DNA of 64,000 bases from Flavobacterium sp. J27 (GTDB lineage Bacteria > Bacteroidota > Bacteroidia > Flavobacteriales > Flavobacteriaceae): assembly GCF_004303025.1 (NCBI RefSeq), contig NZ_PJQW01000004.1, forward strand, positions 7,183 to 71,182, written 5' to 3'. Positions 1 through 8,504 of the stretch are shown here, piece by piece. The notes below the pieces were generated by a model, which saw only the letters and a program-made list of their open reading frames with translations, had not been told where the DNA came from and did not search any database. Both the position numbers and the translations under genes were made by a program. How positions within the stretch are numbered: position 1 is the first letter of the stretch; each line of letters opens with the position of its first letter.

Positions 1-1
1 A

Positions 2-2914
2 ACAACAAGTGCAGTAATCGCTGATTGTTGGTCAACAATGCCAACAAATACAACTGGCTCTTTTAGATGGAATGTTGATGGGGCAGGAGGAACACCTTCT
101 TCACCAACTACAGGTCCAACGGGAGCTAATAGTGGTGTAAAATACTTTTATGTAGAAGCTTCAAGTGGTAGTACAGGGTCGATTGCTCAACTTTATACAC
201 CAATGATTAATATCTCTGGGTTATCTGATCCTTCATTACAATTTTATTATCATATGTTTGGTGCTAATATTGGTGAATTACATGTTGATATTTTTGATGG
301 GATATCTTGGGTTAATGATGTTGATGTTATTACTGGACAACAGCAAACTACTCAGGCTGCACCATGGATGCAAAGAGTTGTAAGTTTATCTGCTTTCAGT
401 GGTGATATACAAGCTCGATTTAGAGCGGTACGTGGTAATGGAACCAATGGCGATATTTCTTTAGATGATATTTCTTTTGATGAAGCTCCCGCATGTTTGG
501 CTCCTACAAATTTAATCGCTTACAATATTACTGATACATCTGTGGATATTGATTGGACAGGTAGTGGAGTTGTATTTGATTGGGAATATGTGGTGCAACC
601 AGCAGGAACTGGTACCCCAACAGGTTCAGGAACTCCAGTAGACTATCAGCCAATAGAAGGAGAAATAACAGGATTAACACCTAACACGGCCTATGAAGTA
701 TATGTGAGAACTTATTGTAGTGCGTCTAGTCAAAGTACTTGGTTTGGTCCAGTGAATTTTACAACATTATGTTCTAGTGTAACTGAATTTACAGAAGATT
801 TTGAGGCAACAACCGCTGCAATATTTCCAGCTTGTTGGGCTAAAGTAGGTTCTTCAGGTTCTGCTTATCCTCAAACTAGTACTGGAATAACAGGTAATAG
901 AAATTTATATATGTACAGTAGTAGTTCTAGTTCAAGACCAGTGGTAAAAATGATACCTGTTAGTAATGCTGATGCTGGTACGCATAGAATGAATATGAAA
1001 GTGAGAGCTAATTTTACAGCTGGAGAAACATTAGAATTAGGATATTTAACTAATCCAGATGATGCAAATACATTTGTCTCAATATCTTCTATTGTAACAA
1101 ATAGTACTTCTGTTCCTCAAAACTTTATTACAGTACCAACTGGAATGCCAAGTGGTTCAGTAGTGTTTGCTTTGAGAACAGGTACAATGTTATACAGTGT
1201 TTTAATAGATGACGTTAAATGGGAAGAGATTCCATCTACAGCTCCTTCATGTGCTTCAAATGTAGTAGGAACCCCTGATGCATCATGCGGAAATTTTGCA
1301 AACAACTTATCTTGGGATGCTGTTTCTGGAGCAGATGGATATAGAATTACATTAGGAACTACTCCAGGTGGAAATGATGTTCTAGATAATGTTGATTTAG
1401 GAAGCGCTTTAACGTATACTTTCACGGGAACAATTAACACTACTTATTACTTTACAATTACACCATATAATGCCATTGGAGATGCAACTGGATGTGTTGA
1501 AACTACATTTACAACAAATGCAAATGGTTGTTATTGTACTTCAGTTCCAACAAGTAATGATGATTTAGGTATAACTAATGTGGATGTAGTTAGCACAAGT
1601 TTCCCTACTCCAGATGTCACATACTATGATCATACTGCAACTTCGGTAGATATGTCTCAAGGAATTTCTAATAATGTACAAATTACTTTTGCAACAGGTT
1701 ATACATATAATACATATATTTTAATAGATTTTAATGATGATTTTGATTTTGATGATGCTGGTGAAATAGTGTTTTCAGGAGAATCTTCTGCAACAAATCC
1801 GACAACTTATAATGCCTCTTTTGTAATGTCGGGTACAGCTCCTCTAGGTGCACATAGAATGAGAATTGTTACCGCTGATTTTATGCCAACTGTTAACCCA
1901 TGTTATAGTGGTACTTATGGTGTTACTCTGGATTTTACAATAAATATTGTTGCTGCAAGTTGTACACCTCCAGCAGTTGGTGAAATAACAGCTGTTCACG
2001 ATTGTGCAAATGGACAATTCAGTCTTGATGTTGAAGTTACTGATTTAGGAAGTGGTTCACCTTCAATTACAGATGGTGTGTCATCTTGGACAGTTACAGG
2101 AGTGGGAATTACACAAGTAGGTCCATTTGCTTATGGTTCTTCAGCTACTTTAACATTATTGCATGGTACAGATGCTATTTGTAATTTGTCTTTAGGGACT
2201 TTCACATATGCAGTTTGTCCTCCAGTAAATGATGATTTATGTAATGCAATTCCATTAACATTAGGAGCAGCTACAACTGGAACTGCTTATACATTGGAAG
2301 GTGCTACTGCGCAAACAAATGAGCCAGTAGGCTCTTGCTTTAACAATGGTATAGATGGTTCTGTTTGGTTTAGTTTTGTGGCTCCAGCAGGTGGTACAGT
2401 TGAAGTAACAACCGATTTTTCAGGTGGAACTTTATCAGATGGTGATACTGAAATTGCTGTTTATGATGGAAATGGAATCACGTGTTCAGATTTATCTACT
2501 TTACCAGCGGAAGTAGATTGTGATCAAGATGGTGGAACAACTGTAGATTACAGTTCATATTTATCTCTAACAGGTTTAACACCAGGTAACACATATTATG
2601 TTCAAGTAGATAGATGGGGTTCAGCAACTTCAGGTTCTTTTGGAATTCAAGTAAATGATTTATTAAGTACTTCTGCATTTGATTTAACTAATTTTGTGGC
2701 TTATCCAAATCCAGTAAAAGATATACTTAATTTAGAATATTCATCAAACATTAATTCTGTAGCAATTTATAATATGCTTGGTCAGGAAGTGTTGTCTAGA
2801 AAAGTGGAAGCGGCTTCTACATCAATTAACATGTCTCAATTAAATGCAGGTGCTTATGTAGTTAATATAACTATTGAAGGTACTGTACATGTGATTAAAG
2901 TAATTAAAGAATAG
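2..2914 (+). CDS. Large secreted multidomain T9SS protein (5' end outside window)
   Basis: The reading frame is open from base 2, so the protein starts upstream of the window and about 970 residues are visible. The visible part reads as a chain of extracellular beta modules. A MAM/jelly-roll-like domain ends near 'DISLDDISFDEAPAC', followed by a fibronectin type III module ('LTPNTAYEVYVRTYC') and a second jelly-roll/FnIII pair. Next comes a GEVED-type domain with an Asp-rich, probably calcium-binding loop (IDFNDDFDFDDAGE, around base 1730), then a PPC-like domain starting 'NDDLCNAIPLTL'. The last ~75 residues are a T9SS type A sorting domain ('FVAYPNPVKDILNLEY' to 'VIKVIKE'). These features point to export across the outer membrane and surface attachment or release. 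No catalytic domain is visible in this part; the missing N-terminus may hold one. An adhesin or a secreted enzyme tail are both possible. A strong hairpin terminator follows the stop. Confidence 0.85.
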   Translation, partial: TTSAVIADCWSTMPTNTTGSFRWNVDGAGGTPSSPTTGPTGANSGVKYFYVEASSGSTGSIAQLYTPMINISGLSDPSLQFYYHMFGANIGELHVDIFDGISWVNDVDVITGQQQTTQAAPWMQRVVSLSAFSGDIQARFRAVRGNGTNGDISLDDISFDEAPACLAPTNLIAYNITDTSVDIDWTGSGVVFDWEYVVQPAGTGTPTGSGTPVDYQPIEGEITGLTPNTAYEVYVRTYCSASSQSTWFGPVNFTTLCSSVTEFTEDFEATTAAIFPACWAKVGSSGSAYPQTSTGITGNRNLYMYSSSSSSRPVVKMIPVSNADAGTHRMNMKVRANFTAGETLELGYLTNPDDANTFVSISSIVTNSTSVPQNFITVPTGMPSGSVVFALRTGTMLYSVLIDDVKWEEIPSTAPSCASNVVGTPDASCGNFANNLSWDAVSGADGYRITLGTTPGGNDVLDNVDLGSALTYTFTGTINTTYYFTITPYNAIGDATGCVETTFTTNANGCYCTSVPTSNDDLGITNVDVVSTSFPTPDVTYYDHTATSVDMSQGISNNVQITFATGYTYNTYILIDFNDDFDFDDAGEIVFSGESSATNPTTYNASFVMSGTAPLGAHRMRIVTADFMPTVNPCYSGTYGVTLDFTINIVAASCTPPAVGEITAVHDCANGQFSLDVEVTDLGSGSPSITDGVSSWTVTGVGITQVGPFAYGSSATLTLLHGTDAICNLSLGTFTYAVCPPVNDDLCNAIPLTLGAATTGTAYTLEGATAQTNEPVGSCFNNGIDGSVWFSFVAPAGGTVEVTTDFSGGTLSDGDTEIAVYDGNGITCSDLSTLPAEVDCDQDGGTTVDYSSYLSLTGLTPGNTYYVQVDRWGSATSGSFGIQVNDLLSTSAFDLTNFVAYPNPVKDILNLEYSSNINSVAIYNMLGQEVLSRKVEAASTSINMSQLNAGAYVVNITIEGTVHVIKVIKE

Positions 2915-2934
2915 GATATTAATAATTAATTTTG

Positions 2935-2967
2935 AAAAGCTTCGAATTGTTTTAATTCGGAGCTTTT
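2935..2967 (+). terminator. Rho-independent terminator of the T9SS protein gene
   Basis: The stem AAAAGCTTCGAATT pairs with AATTCGGAGCTTTT (one mismatch) over a short GTTTT-type loop, followed by TATTTTATCTT. It sits 21 bases after the stop codon. Confidence 0.75.
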
Positions 2968-3021
2968 TATTTTATCTTCTTTCTTAAAAAAAAGTAAATT
3001 CATAGAATAATAGAAAAGATG

Positions 3022-3029
3022 TATCTTTG
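3022..3029 (+). promoter_or_regulatory. Bacteroidota -7 box (TATCTTTG) for the class V aminotransferase
   Basis: TATCTTTG matches the flavobacterial TAnnTTTG -7 consensus. It lies 17 bases before the ATG at 3047, giving a very short leader. A clear TTG -33 element is not visible at the usual distance. Confidence 0.5.
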
Positions 3030-3046
3030 TATGAAAATAATGTTTT

Positions 3047-4534
3047 ATGATAGGTACTCAATCTATGACAGCTTTAGAGTTATATTTTAAAAAGTTTAGA
3101 GATAATATTATTGGTGTAAATCAATCGTTTTTGTCACCCTATGGAGAACAAAAAATAGTTTATACCGATTGGACTGCAAGTGGACGTTTGTATCGCCCAA
3201 TAGAAGAAAAATTGATGAACGATTTTGGACCTTTTGTAGCAAACACACATACAGAAACTACAATTTCAGGTACAGCAATGACTATGGCTTACCATAAAGC
3301 TAGAACAATTATTAAAAATCATGTAAATGCATCCCAAAACGATATACTAATTACCGATGGTACTGGAATGACAGGGGTTGTAAATAAACTTCAAAGAATA
3401 CTAGGGTTAAGAATTTCTGAGAATTTAAAAGAATATACTAGTTTCCCTAAAGAATTAAAGCCTATCGTTTTTATTTCCCATATGGAACACCATTCTAATC
3501 AAACATCATGGTTGGAAACAATTGCAGATGTTATTGTAGTGCCAGCTGATGAAGAAGGATTATTTTGTTTAGACAACTTAAAAGTGTTATTAGAGCAATA
3601 TAAAGAAAGGAGTTTTAAAATTGCTTCGATTACATCATGTTCAAATGTAACGGGTATAAAGACGCCTTATCATGCTGTAGCAAAGTTAATGCATCAAAAT
3701 AATGGAGTTTGTTTTGTTGATTTTGCTTGTTCTGGCCCATATGTAGAAATCGATATGCATCCAGATAATGATAAAGAATCTTATTTAGATGCTATATTTT
3801 TTTCTCCACATAAATTTTTAGGAGGTCCAGGAACTTGTGGTGTAATGGTTTTTAATAAGAATTTATATAAAAACAATGTTCCAGATTGTCCTGGTGGAGG
3901 AACAGTGAGATGGACAAATCCATGGGGAGATCACCAATATATTGAAAATATAGAAGAAAGAGAAGATGGAGGAACTCCTGGTTTTTTACAAGTAATTAAA
4001 GCTGCATTGTCTATTCAATTAAAACAGGAAATGGGTATTACTAATATTTTAAATAGAGAACACGAATTAACAGAATATGTTTTTCAATCGCTGGGTAATA
4101 TTAGTAATATTAATATTTTAGCGCCTCAACATAAAGAAAGGTTGGGTGTTATTTCATTTTATATTAATGATTTGCACTATAATTTAGGAGTGAAAATATT
4201 GAATGATAAATTTGGTATTCAAACAAGAGGAGGATGCAGTTGTGCAGGTACTTATGGACATTATTTATTGCATGTAGATCAAGAAACCTCAAATTCTATT
4301 GTTTGTCAAATATCTGCTGGAGATTTAGAAAAGAAACCAGGGTGGATAAGAATGTCTATTCATCCAACTACTACTACTGAAGAAATTGAATATGTATGCA
4401 AAAGCATTACTGCATTAGCGGAAAACCATTTAGAATGGAAAAATGATTATCTATACAATGCAAAAAGTAATGAATTTATTCATAAAAATGCCGTAAATAT
4501 TGAAAAGGAAATGGTAACCAAATGGTTTAATTAA
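3047..4534 (+). CDS. Class V aminotransferase / cysteine desulfurase-like PLP enzyme
   Basis: This 495-residue protein has the fold-type I PLP signature of the class V aminotransferase (SufS/NifS) family. Visible are DFACSGPYVEID (cofactor-binding Asp), FFSPHKFLGGPGTCG with the Schiff-base Lys at residue 256, and a late RGGCSCAGTYGH segment with Cys397 and Cys399 where desulfurases carry the catalytic Cys. It is longer than SufS (about 400 residues), with extra sequence at the C-terminus. This long subfamily is often annotated only as 'aminotransferase class V'. The substrate cannot be read from sequence; cysteine desulfuration, selenocysteine lysis or a kynureninase-like reaction are alternatives. 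It is monocistronic, with its own -7 box and a shared bidirectional terminator downstream. The second desulfurase-like gene at 8849 is a different, shorter subfamily. Confidence 0.85.
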   Translation: MIGTQSMTALELYFKKFRDNIIGVNQSFLSPYGEQKIVYTDWTASGRLYRPIEEKLMNDFGPFVANTHTETTISGTAMTMAYHKARTIIKNHVNASQNDILITDGTGMTGVVNKLQRILGLRISENLKEYTSFPKELKPIVFISHMEHHSNQTSWLETIADVIVVPADEEGLFCLDNLKVLLEQYKERSFKIASITSCSNVTGIKTPYHAVAKLMHQNNGVCFVDFACSGPYVEIDMHPDNDKESYLDAIFFSPHKFLGGPGTCGVMVFNKNLYKNNVPDCPGGGTVRWTNPWGDHQYIENIEEREDGGTPGFLQVIKAALSIQLKQEMGITNILNREHELTEYVFQSLGNISNINILAPQHKERLGVISFYINDLHYNLGVKILNDKFGIQTRGGCSCAGTYGHYLLHVDQETSNSIVCQISAGDLEKKPGWIRMSIHPTTTTEEIEYVCKSITALAENHLEWKNDYLYNAKSNEFIHKNAVNIEKEMVTKWFN

Positions 4535-4556
4535 TTTTGTTTTTTAGTTATAAAAT

Positions 4557-4588
4557 AATAAAGCCGATTTTTATAAATCGGCTTTATT
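4557..4588. terminator. Bidirectional terminator between convergent genes
   Basis: The perfect 14-bp inverted repeat AATAAAGCCGATTT / AAATCGGCTTTATT has a 4-base loop, with T-rich tails on both strands. It separates the class V aminotransferase (+) from the esterase (-). Confidence 0.85.
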
Positions 4589-4596
4589 ATTTTATG

Positions 4597-5700
4597 TTAA
4601 TTTTTGACTATTTTAAAAGTTTGATTTTTCAACTTTAAAAAATATATTCCATTTTCAAAACTAGAAATGTCTATAGTATTAGCTTGAATACTAAATCCTG
4701 AAGATATTTTTTTACCACTTATATCATAAATATTAATTGCTTCTGATATAATATTTTTTGAAAAACGGATAATATCTTTTGTTGGATTTGGATAGACAGT
4801 CATATTATGATTTTCAAATGTAGGATTTGATAATGCGATATTTAATGTTTTTGAAAACATCCAATCGTATACTGAAGGATTATTATAAGTAGTACTCCAA
4901 GCGTTATGTCCATTTGCTTTATAAAGAGTAAAACAAAGTCTGTCAATGGGTTCTGCTACACCCGAATTTCCAGTCCAAGTTTGTGTATTGGTATCAAATT
5001 GCATTGTGAAATCGGTTGTAGCAGCTGTATTATTTGCTCCATATGGGTAAACATCCATAACCGTTTCAGAATTGTTAGCAATACGATTAGCATTGTTTAT
5101 GGATTGTGTTTTTTGAACCGTTGTGTCACCAAAATTATGATGTATCCAAATATTGGTGTTCTGTAAGAATAGAGCAGGATTTGAAATACTGCCAGCACCG
5201 CAAATTGGTACAGCTGCAGCTATTTTATCATGATGGCTATTTAACGCCTGCCAAACGCCACCACCGCCAGCACTTAAGCCCGTAATGTATACTCTGTTAG
5301 TATCAATTGGATAATTGAGTAATAAATAATTATACAATGTTAAAAAATCAGCACCAGAGAACCAGCCGCTACCTTTTTGTGGTGAAATAACAATTGCTGG
5401 AAAATGCATTCCCTGTTGGATTTGTTTTGGAGTTCCATTTGCTAATACTTTGTAAAGTTCTGTTGTTCCATTTCCTTTTTCACCGATACCGTGATAAAAA
5501 ATAAGTACAGGATAGGAAGTACCTGATGTAGGAGTAAAGTTTTGGGGTAAGTATTCATAATACCCAAAAGGAATTCCGTTTGAAGAGTTTAAATAAACAG
5601 CTGTTTGTTGCCCGGCAGAACCATAAGGAGCTTGCGAGTAGTTGTTGTTACTATGTAATAATAACAATAACAAGGCGAGTGTAGTTTTTAAAATGTTCAT
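4597..5700 (-). CDS. Secreted carbohydrate-esterase/PHB-depolymerase-like hydrolase with T9SS sorting domain
   Basis: This 367-residue protein starts with a Sec signal peptide (MNILKTTLALLLLLLHSNNN, cleavage near YSQA). The central region is an alpha/beta hydrolase: 'YPVLIFYHGIGEKG' forms the oxyanion strand, 'YITGLSAGGGGVW' the nucleophile elbow with Ser in GLSAGG, and 'YKANGHNAWSTTY' supplies the likely catalytic His. This arrangement is typical of feruloyl-esterase-like (CE1) and LpqC/PHB depolymerase proteins. The C-terminus is a T9SS type A sorting domain ('MTVYPNPTKDIIRFSKN' to 'KIVKN'). The enzyme is therefore probably an extracellular esterase acting on polysaccharide esters or polyesters; the substrate is not determinable here. 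The gene is alone on the minus strand. Confidence 0.85.
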   Translation of the reverse strand: MNILKTTLALLLLLLHSNNNYSQAPYGSAGQQTAVYLNSSNGIPFGYYEYLPQNFTPTSGTSYPVLIFYHGIGEKGNGTTELYKVLANGTPKQIQQGMHFPAIVISPQKGSGWFSGADFLTLYNYLLLNYPIDTNRVYITGLSAGGGGVWQALNSHHDKIAAAVPICGAGSISNPALFLQNTNIWIHHNFGDTTVQKTQSINNANRIANNSETVMDVYPYGANNTAATTDFTMQFDTNTQTWTGNSGVAEPIDRLCFTLYKANGHNAWSTTYNNPSVYDWMFSKTLNIALSNPTFENHNMTVYPNPTKDIIRFSKNIISEAINIYDISGKKISSGFSIQANTIDISSFENGIYFLKLKNQTFKIVKN

Positions 5701-5819
5701 TTTGTTTGTTTTATAGTTGTTTGTTGAAAAATACTATAAATATAATTATAAAAATATTTGAGTTCATTGTTTTTTTAATATTCCTTGAATAATTTAATGT
5801 AAAAACTCATTTTAATTCT

Positions 5820-5828
5820 TATTTTTGC
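5820..5828 (+). promoter_or_regulatory. -7 box (TATTTTTGC) upstream of the alpha-oxoamine synthase
   Basis: TATTTTTGC matches TAnnTTTGC and lies 12 bases before the first ATG (5841). The very short leader leaves either the ATG at 5841 or the one at 5853 possible as the start. Confidence 0.5.
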
Positions 5829-5840
5829 GGAGTTTTCAAA

Positions 5841-7115
5841 ATGAAAAATATTATGGTAAAAGATTTATTTGAAAGAATTCAAAATAATAAAGGACCTTTA
5901 GGAAAATGGGCTTCTCAGGCTGAAGGATATTATGTTTTTCCTAAATTAGAAGGAGAGTTAGGACCGAGAATGAAATTTCATGGAAAAGAGATTTTAAATT
6001 GGAGTATAAACGATTATTTAGGTTTAGCAAATCATCCTGAAGTTAGAAAAACGGATGCTGAAGCAGCTTTACAATATGGAGCGGCTTATCCAATGGGAGC
6101 AAGGATGATGAGTGGTCATACTGATATTCATGAAGAATTAGAAAGAGAATTAGCAACTTTTGTTCAAAAAGAGGCAGCTTATTTATTAAACTTTGGATAC
6201 CAAGGAATTATGTCTGCCATAGACGCTTTGGTAACAAAAAATGATATCATTGTATATGATGTTGATGCTCATGCTTGTATTATTGACGGAGTGCGTTTAC
6301 ATATGGGGAAGCGTTTTACGTATAAGCATAATGATTTAGAAAGCATGGAGAAAAACCTTCAGCGTGCTACTAAAATGGCTTTAGAAACAGGCGGAGGTAT
6401 CTTATTTATAACTGAAGGAGTATTTGGAATGCGTGGACAACAAGGTAAATTAAAAGAAATTGTTGCTATGAAAGAAAAATATAATTTTAGATTATTAGTT
6501 GATGATGCACATGGTTTTGGAACATTAGGTAAAACTGGAGCTGGAGCTGGTGAGGAGCAAGGATGTCAAGATGGGATTGACGTTTATTTTTCTACTTTTG
6601 CAAAATCAATGGCTAGTATTGGCGCTTTCTTAGCAGGTGATAAAGATATTATCGATTATTTGAAATATAATTTACGTTCGCAAATGTTTGCCAAATCATT
6701 ACCAATGATTCAAACTGTTGGTGCTTTAAAACGTTTGCAAATGTTAAAAACAATGCCAGAACTGAAAGATAAGTTATGGGAGAATGTAAATGCATTACAA
6801 AATGGATTAAAAGACAGAGGTTTTAATATAGGTGACACAAATACTTGTGTAACTCCTGTATATTTAGAAGGATCTATACCTGAAGCCATGATTATGGTTA
6901 ATGATTTACGTGAAAACTATGGTATTTTCCTTTCAATTGTTGTATATCCAGTAATTCCTAAAGGGATTATTTTACTAAGAATGATACCTACTGCATCTCA
7001 TACTATACAAGATATTGAAGAAACATTAGCGGCGTTTGAAGCAATCCGTGAAAAATTGAATAACGGAACTTATAAGAAAATAGCTGAAGCTAATGTTGTT
7101 GATATGGAAAAATAA
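5841..7115 (+). CDS. Alpha-oxoamine synthase (serine palmitoyltransferase / cysteate acyltransferase type)
   Basis: This 424-residue PLP enzyme of the alpha-oxoamine synthase family condenses an amino acid with an acyl-CoA/ACP, releasing CO2. Visible motifs are NWSINDYLGLA, GARMMSGHTDIHEELE, DDAHGFGTLGKTG (Asp222 and His224 contact PLP) and STFAKSMASIGAF with the Schiff-base Lys255. The sequence resembles serine palmitoyltransferase and the related cysteate-fatty acyl transferase more than KBL or BioF. In flavobacteria such enzymes make sphingolipids or the sulfonolipid precursor capnine; the capnine enzyme has been tied to gliding in Flavobacterium johnsoniae. Which amino acid is used cannot be decided by eye. 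Homologues often begin at the internal ATG (5853, MVKDLFERIQ), so the true start may be four codons later. It is monocistronic and followed by a strong terminator. Confidence 0.85.
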   Translation: MKNIMVKDLFERIQNNKGPLGKWASQAEGYYVFPKLEGELGPRMKFHGKEILNWSINDYLGLANHPEVRKTDAEAALQYGAAYPMGARMMSGHTDIHEELERELATFVQKEAAYLLNFGYQGIMSAIDALVTKNDIIVYDVDAHACIIDGVRLHMGKRFTYKHNDLESMEKNLQRATKMALETGGGILFITEGVFGMRGQQGKLKEIVAMKEKYNFRLLVDDAHGFGTLGKTGAGAGEEQGCQDGIDVYFSTFAKSMASIGAFLAGDKDIIDYLKYNLRSQMFAKSLPMIQTVGALKRLQMLKTMPELKDKLWENVNALQNGLKDRGFNIGDTNTCVTPVYLEGSIPEAMIMVNDLRENYGIFLSIVVYPVIPKGIILLRMIPTASHTIQDIEETLAAFEAIREKLNNGTYKKIAEANVVDMEK

Positions 7116-7135
7116 TTTTTAAAAGCTAATAAAAT

Positions 7136-7163
7136 AAAAACCACTTGTTTACAAGTGGTTTTT
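7136..7163 (+). terminator. Terminator of the alpha-oxoamine synthase gene
   Basis: AAAAACCACTTG pairs with CAAGTGGTTTTT and is followed by more Ts. Confidence 0.85.
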
Positions 7164-7203
7164 TTATTTTTAAAAACTTAAATGTGTATTTCAGAAACTC
7201 ATA

Positions 7204-7234
7204 TTGTTATTTTTCAATAACTTGTTTACATTTG
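7204..7234 (+). promoter_or_regulatory. Consensus flavobacterial promoter (TTG-N20-TACATTTG)
   Basis: TTG at 7204-7206 and TACATTTG at 7227-7234 are 20 bases apart, close to the consensus spacing for the flavobacterial housekeeping sigma factor. Transcription should start near 7241, eleven bases before the small reading frame at 7252. This supports that reading frame being real. Confidence 0.5.
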
Positions 7235-7251
7235 TAAGAAATGCTATAACT

Positions 7252-7347
7252 ATGAAAAGAAAATTTGAAGAATATCGGCTAGAAATTTTACTAATTATTA
7301 TTTATGGTTTTTTAGGTTTCTTGTTTTGGTATATGTATTCTTTATAG
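7252..7347 (+). CDS. Putative 31-residue single-pass membrane protein
   Basis: This short frame runs from ATG 7252 to TAG 7345-7347. It encodes a charged N-terminus (MKRKFEEYRLE) followed by about 18 hydrophobic residues (ILLIIIYGFLGFLFWYMY), the shape of a small inner-membrane protein. A consensus promoter ends 18 bases upstream, and the frame fits exactly into the gap before the convergent gene at 7364. Function unknown. Against it: no clear Shine-Dalgarno sequence (common in this phylum), and an AT-rich spacer can encode a hydrophobic stretch by chance. Confidence 0.4.
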   Translation: MKRKFEEYRLEILLIIIYGFLGFLFWYMYSL

Positions 7348-7363
7348 TTGTTAAAATAGAAAC

Positions 7364-7777
7364 CTATTGTTTTTGTTTTTTAGACACATCTAAAGCAGTT
7401 ATACTTTCTTCCTGTTGAGTTATAGTAGGGCTTACTATATTGCCGATAAAACTCGCGGTGTGATATCCTTTTTTATCTGTATAAACGATTTCTATAGAAA
7501 AAATACCCAATTCGGTAGGTTCTACAATTAAGAATTTTTCGTTGTTATTACCAATAATCTTTAATTCTCCTAAACCTTTTTTATTCTTACTATTAGTTAA
7601 GTTTGTATTAACATCCCATTTATAGCTTTCAGATTCTTGAAAGTTGCTTAATGTAAATGTGGTAGGTTGCCCTAAAATAACAGTAAAATAACCTGAAATG
7701 GTTCCGTTGTTAGATTGAGAAAATCCGAATAAGCAAAACATCATTGCAAAAACCAAAGTTAAAGTGAATCTTTTCAT
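7364..7777 (-). CDS. Small secreted protein, paralogue of 8088-8504
   Basis: This 137-residue protein has a clear signal peptide (MKRFTLTLVFAMMFCLFGFSQS). The mature part contains GTISGYFTVILGQPTTFT, 'YKWDV' and 'GYHTASFIGNIVSPT', all shared with the neighbouring paralogue, and looks like a single beta-sandwich (PKD/Ig-like) domain. I do not recognise a named family. No T9SS sorting domain and no lipobox are present, so it is probably periplasmic or released. It lacks the four extra cysteines found in its paralogue. The upstream leader has the same GGTC...GACC block as the paralogue, showing that the whole gene-plus-leader unit was duplicated. Confidence 0.75.
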   Translation of the reverse strand: MKRFTLTLVFAMMFCLFGFSQSNNGTISGYFTVILGQPTTFTLSNFQESESYKWDVNTNLTNSKNKKGLGELKIIGNNNEKFLIVEPTELGIFSIEIVYTDKKGYHTASFIGNIVSPTITQQEESITALDVSKKQKQ

Positions 7778-8087
7778 GTTTATGAGGCTTTATTTGTTCC
7801 ATTTTGGTCTTGAACATTATTACGACCCTTATTTAAAAATGTAATAGAATGTTTACTTTTAAATAAATTATGTTTGTGTTTTTATAAAAGTAGTAATATA
7901 TTTTTAAATTTTTAACAATTATTTTGTTAAAATACAGATTAAAGGTGTTTTTTTATCGACAAATGGTTGTTTATAACCTTGTTAGTGTTAGTGTTTTTGG
8001 GGCTTATGGAAAAATAATAAAAAAACGACTTCTATTAAAAATAGAAGTCGTTAACAAGAAAATTTATTTATAGTTGTTTTGTTATGT
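7778..8087. other. Intergenic: duplicated leader block, AT-rich spacer and terminator
   Basis: The stretch next to the gene at 7777 (about 7792-7835) carries TTGTTCC...TTGGTCTTGAAC...CGACC, which recurs upstream of the paralogue. Around 7950-7975 is ATCGACAAATGGTTGTTT, which recurs near 8693-8716. The last part holds the terminator of the paralogue. No reading frame of interest was seen. Confidence 0.5.
8024..8052 (-). terminator. Terminator of the small secreted protein gene at 8088
   Basis: The perfect inverted repeat AACGACTTCTAT / ATAGAAGTCGTT is followed on the minus strand by TTTTTTATTATTTTT. Confidence 0.85.
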
Positions 8088-8504
8088 TTATTTTAATTTC
8101 TTTTTCTCTTTTACTAATGTGGTAACCTGAGTATGATTTGAAACAATTTCTGTAGGACTTACTACATTTCCCATAAAAGAAGCAGTGTGATATCCTTTTT
8201 CATCCATATACGATAAATGAATGGAGAAAGTACCTACTGCAGTGGGTTCGATAGTTAGTGTTTTGTTTGTATCTGATCCTACAATTTTTAATGTTCCAAT
8301 AGTTTGGTTTTCTGTAGAAGTGCAATGATTATTGATGTCCCAATCATAACAGTTATCACATTGTGCATTAGGTGAAGCTGTAAAAGTTGTAGGTTGTCCT
8401 AAAATAACGGTAAAATAACCAGTAATCGTTCCATCATTACATTGAGAGAAACCTGCCAAGCAAAATCCAATTGCTAATAAAAATGATAAAGTAAAGTTTT
8501 TCAT
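8088..8504 (-). CDS. Small secreted protein with extra cysteines, paralogue of 7364-7777
   Basis: This 138-residue protein has a signal peptide (MKNFTLSFLLAIGFCLAGFSQ) and shares GTITGYFTVILGQPTTFT and GYHTASFMGNVVSPT with its neighbour. It contains Cys residues in SQCNDG, AQCDNCYDWD and NHCTS that the neighbour lacks, which could form disulfides in the envelope. Function unknown; a single beta-sandwich domain is likely. The offset between the two genes (about 725 bases at both ends) and the shared leader indicate tandem duplication of the complete transcription unit, followed by divergence of the central loop. Confidence 0.75.
   Translation of the reverse strand: MKNFTLSFLLAIGFCLAGFSQCNDGTITGYFTVILGQPTTFTASPNAQCDNCYDWDINNHCTSTENQTIGTLKIVGSDTNKTLTIEPTAVGTFSIHLSYMDEKGYHTASFMGNVVSPTEIVSNHTQVTTLVKEKKKLK

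Noticed and set aside
1117..1440. Minus-strand reading frame inside the T9SS protein gene
   Set aside because: Shadow of a strongly coding plus-strand frame; no domain or start context. The same holds for other overlapping frames inside large genes, such as 11875-12135, 37283-37633 and 47146-47541.
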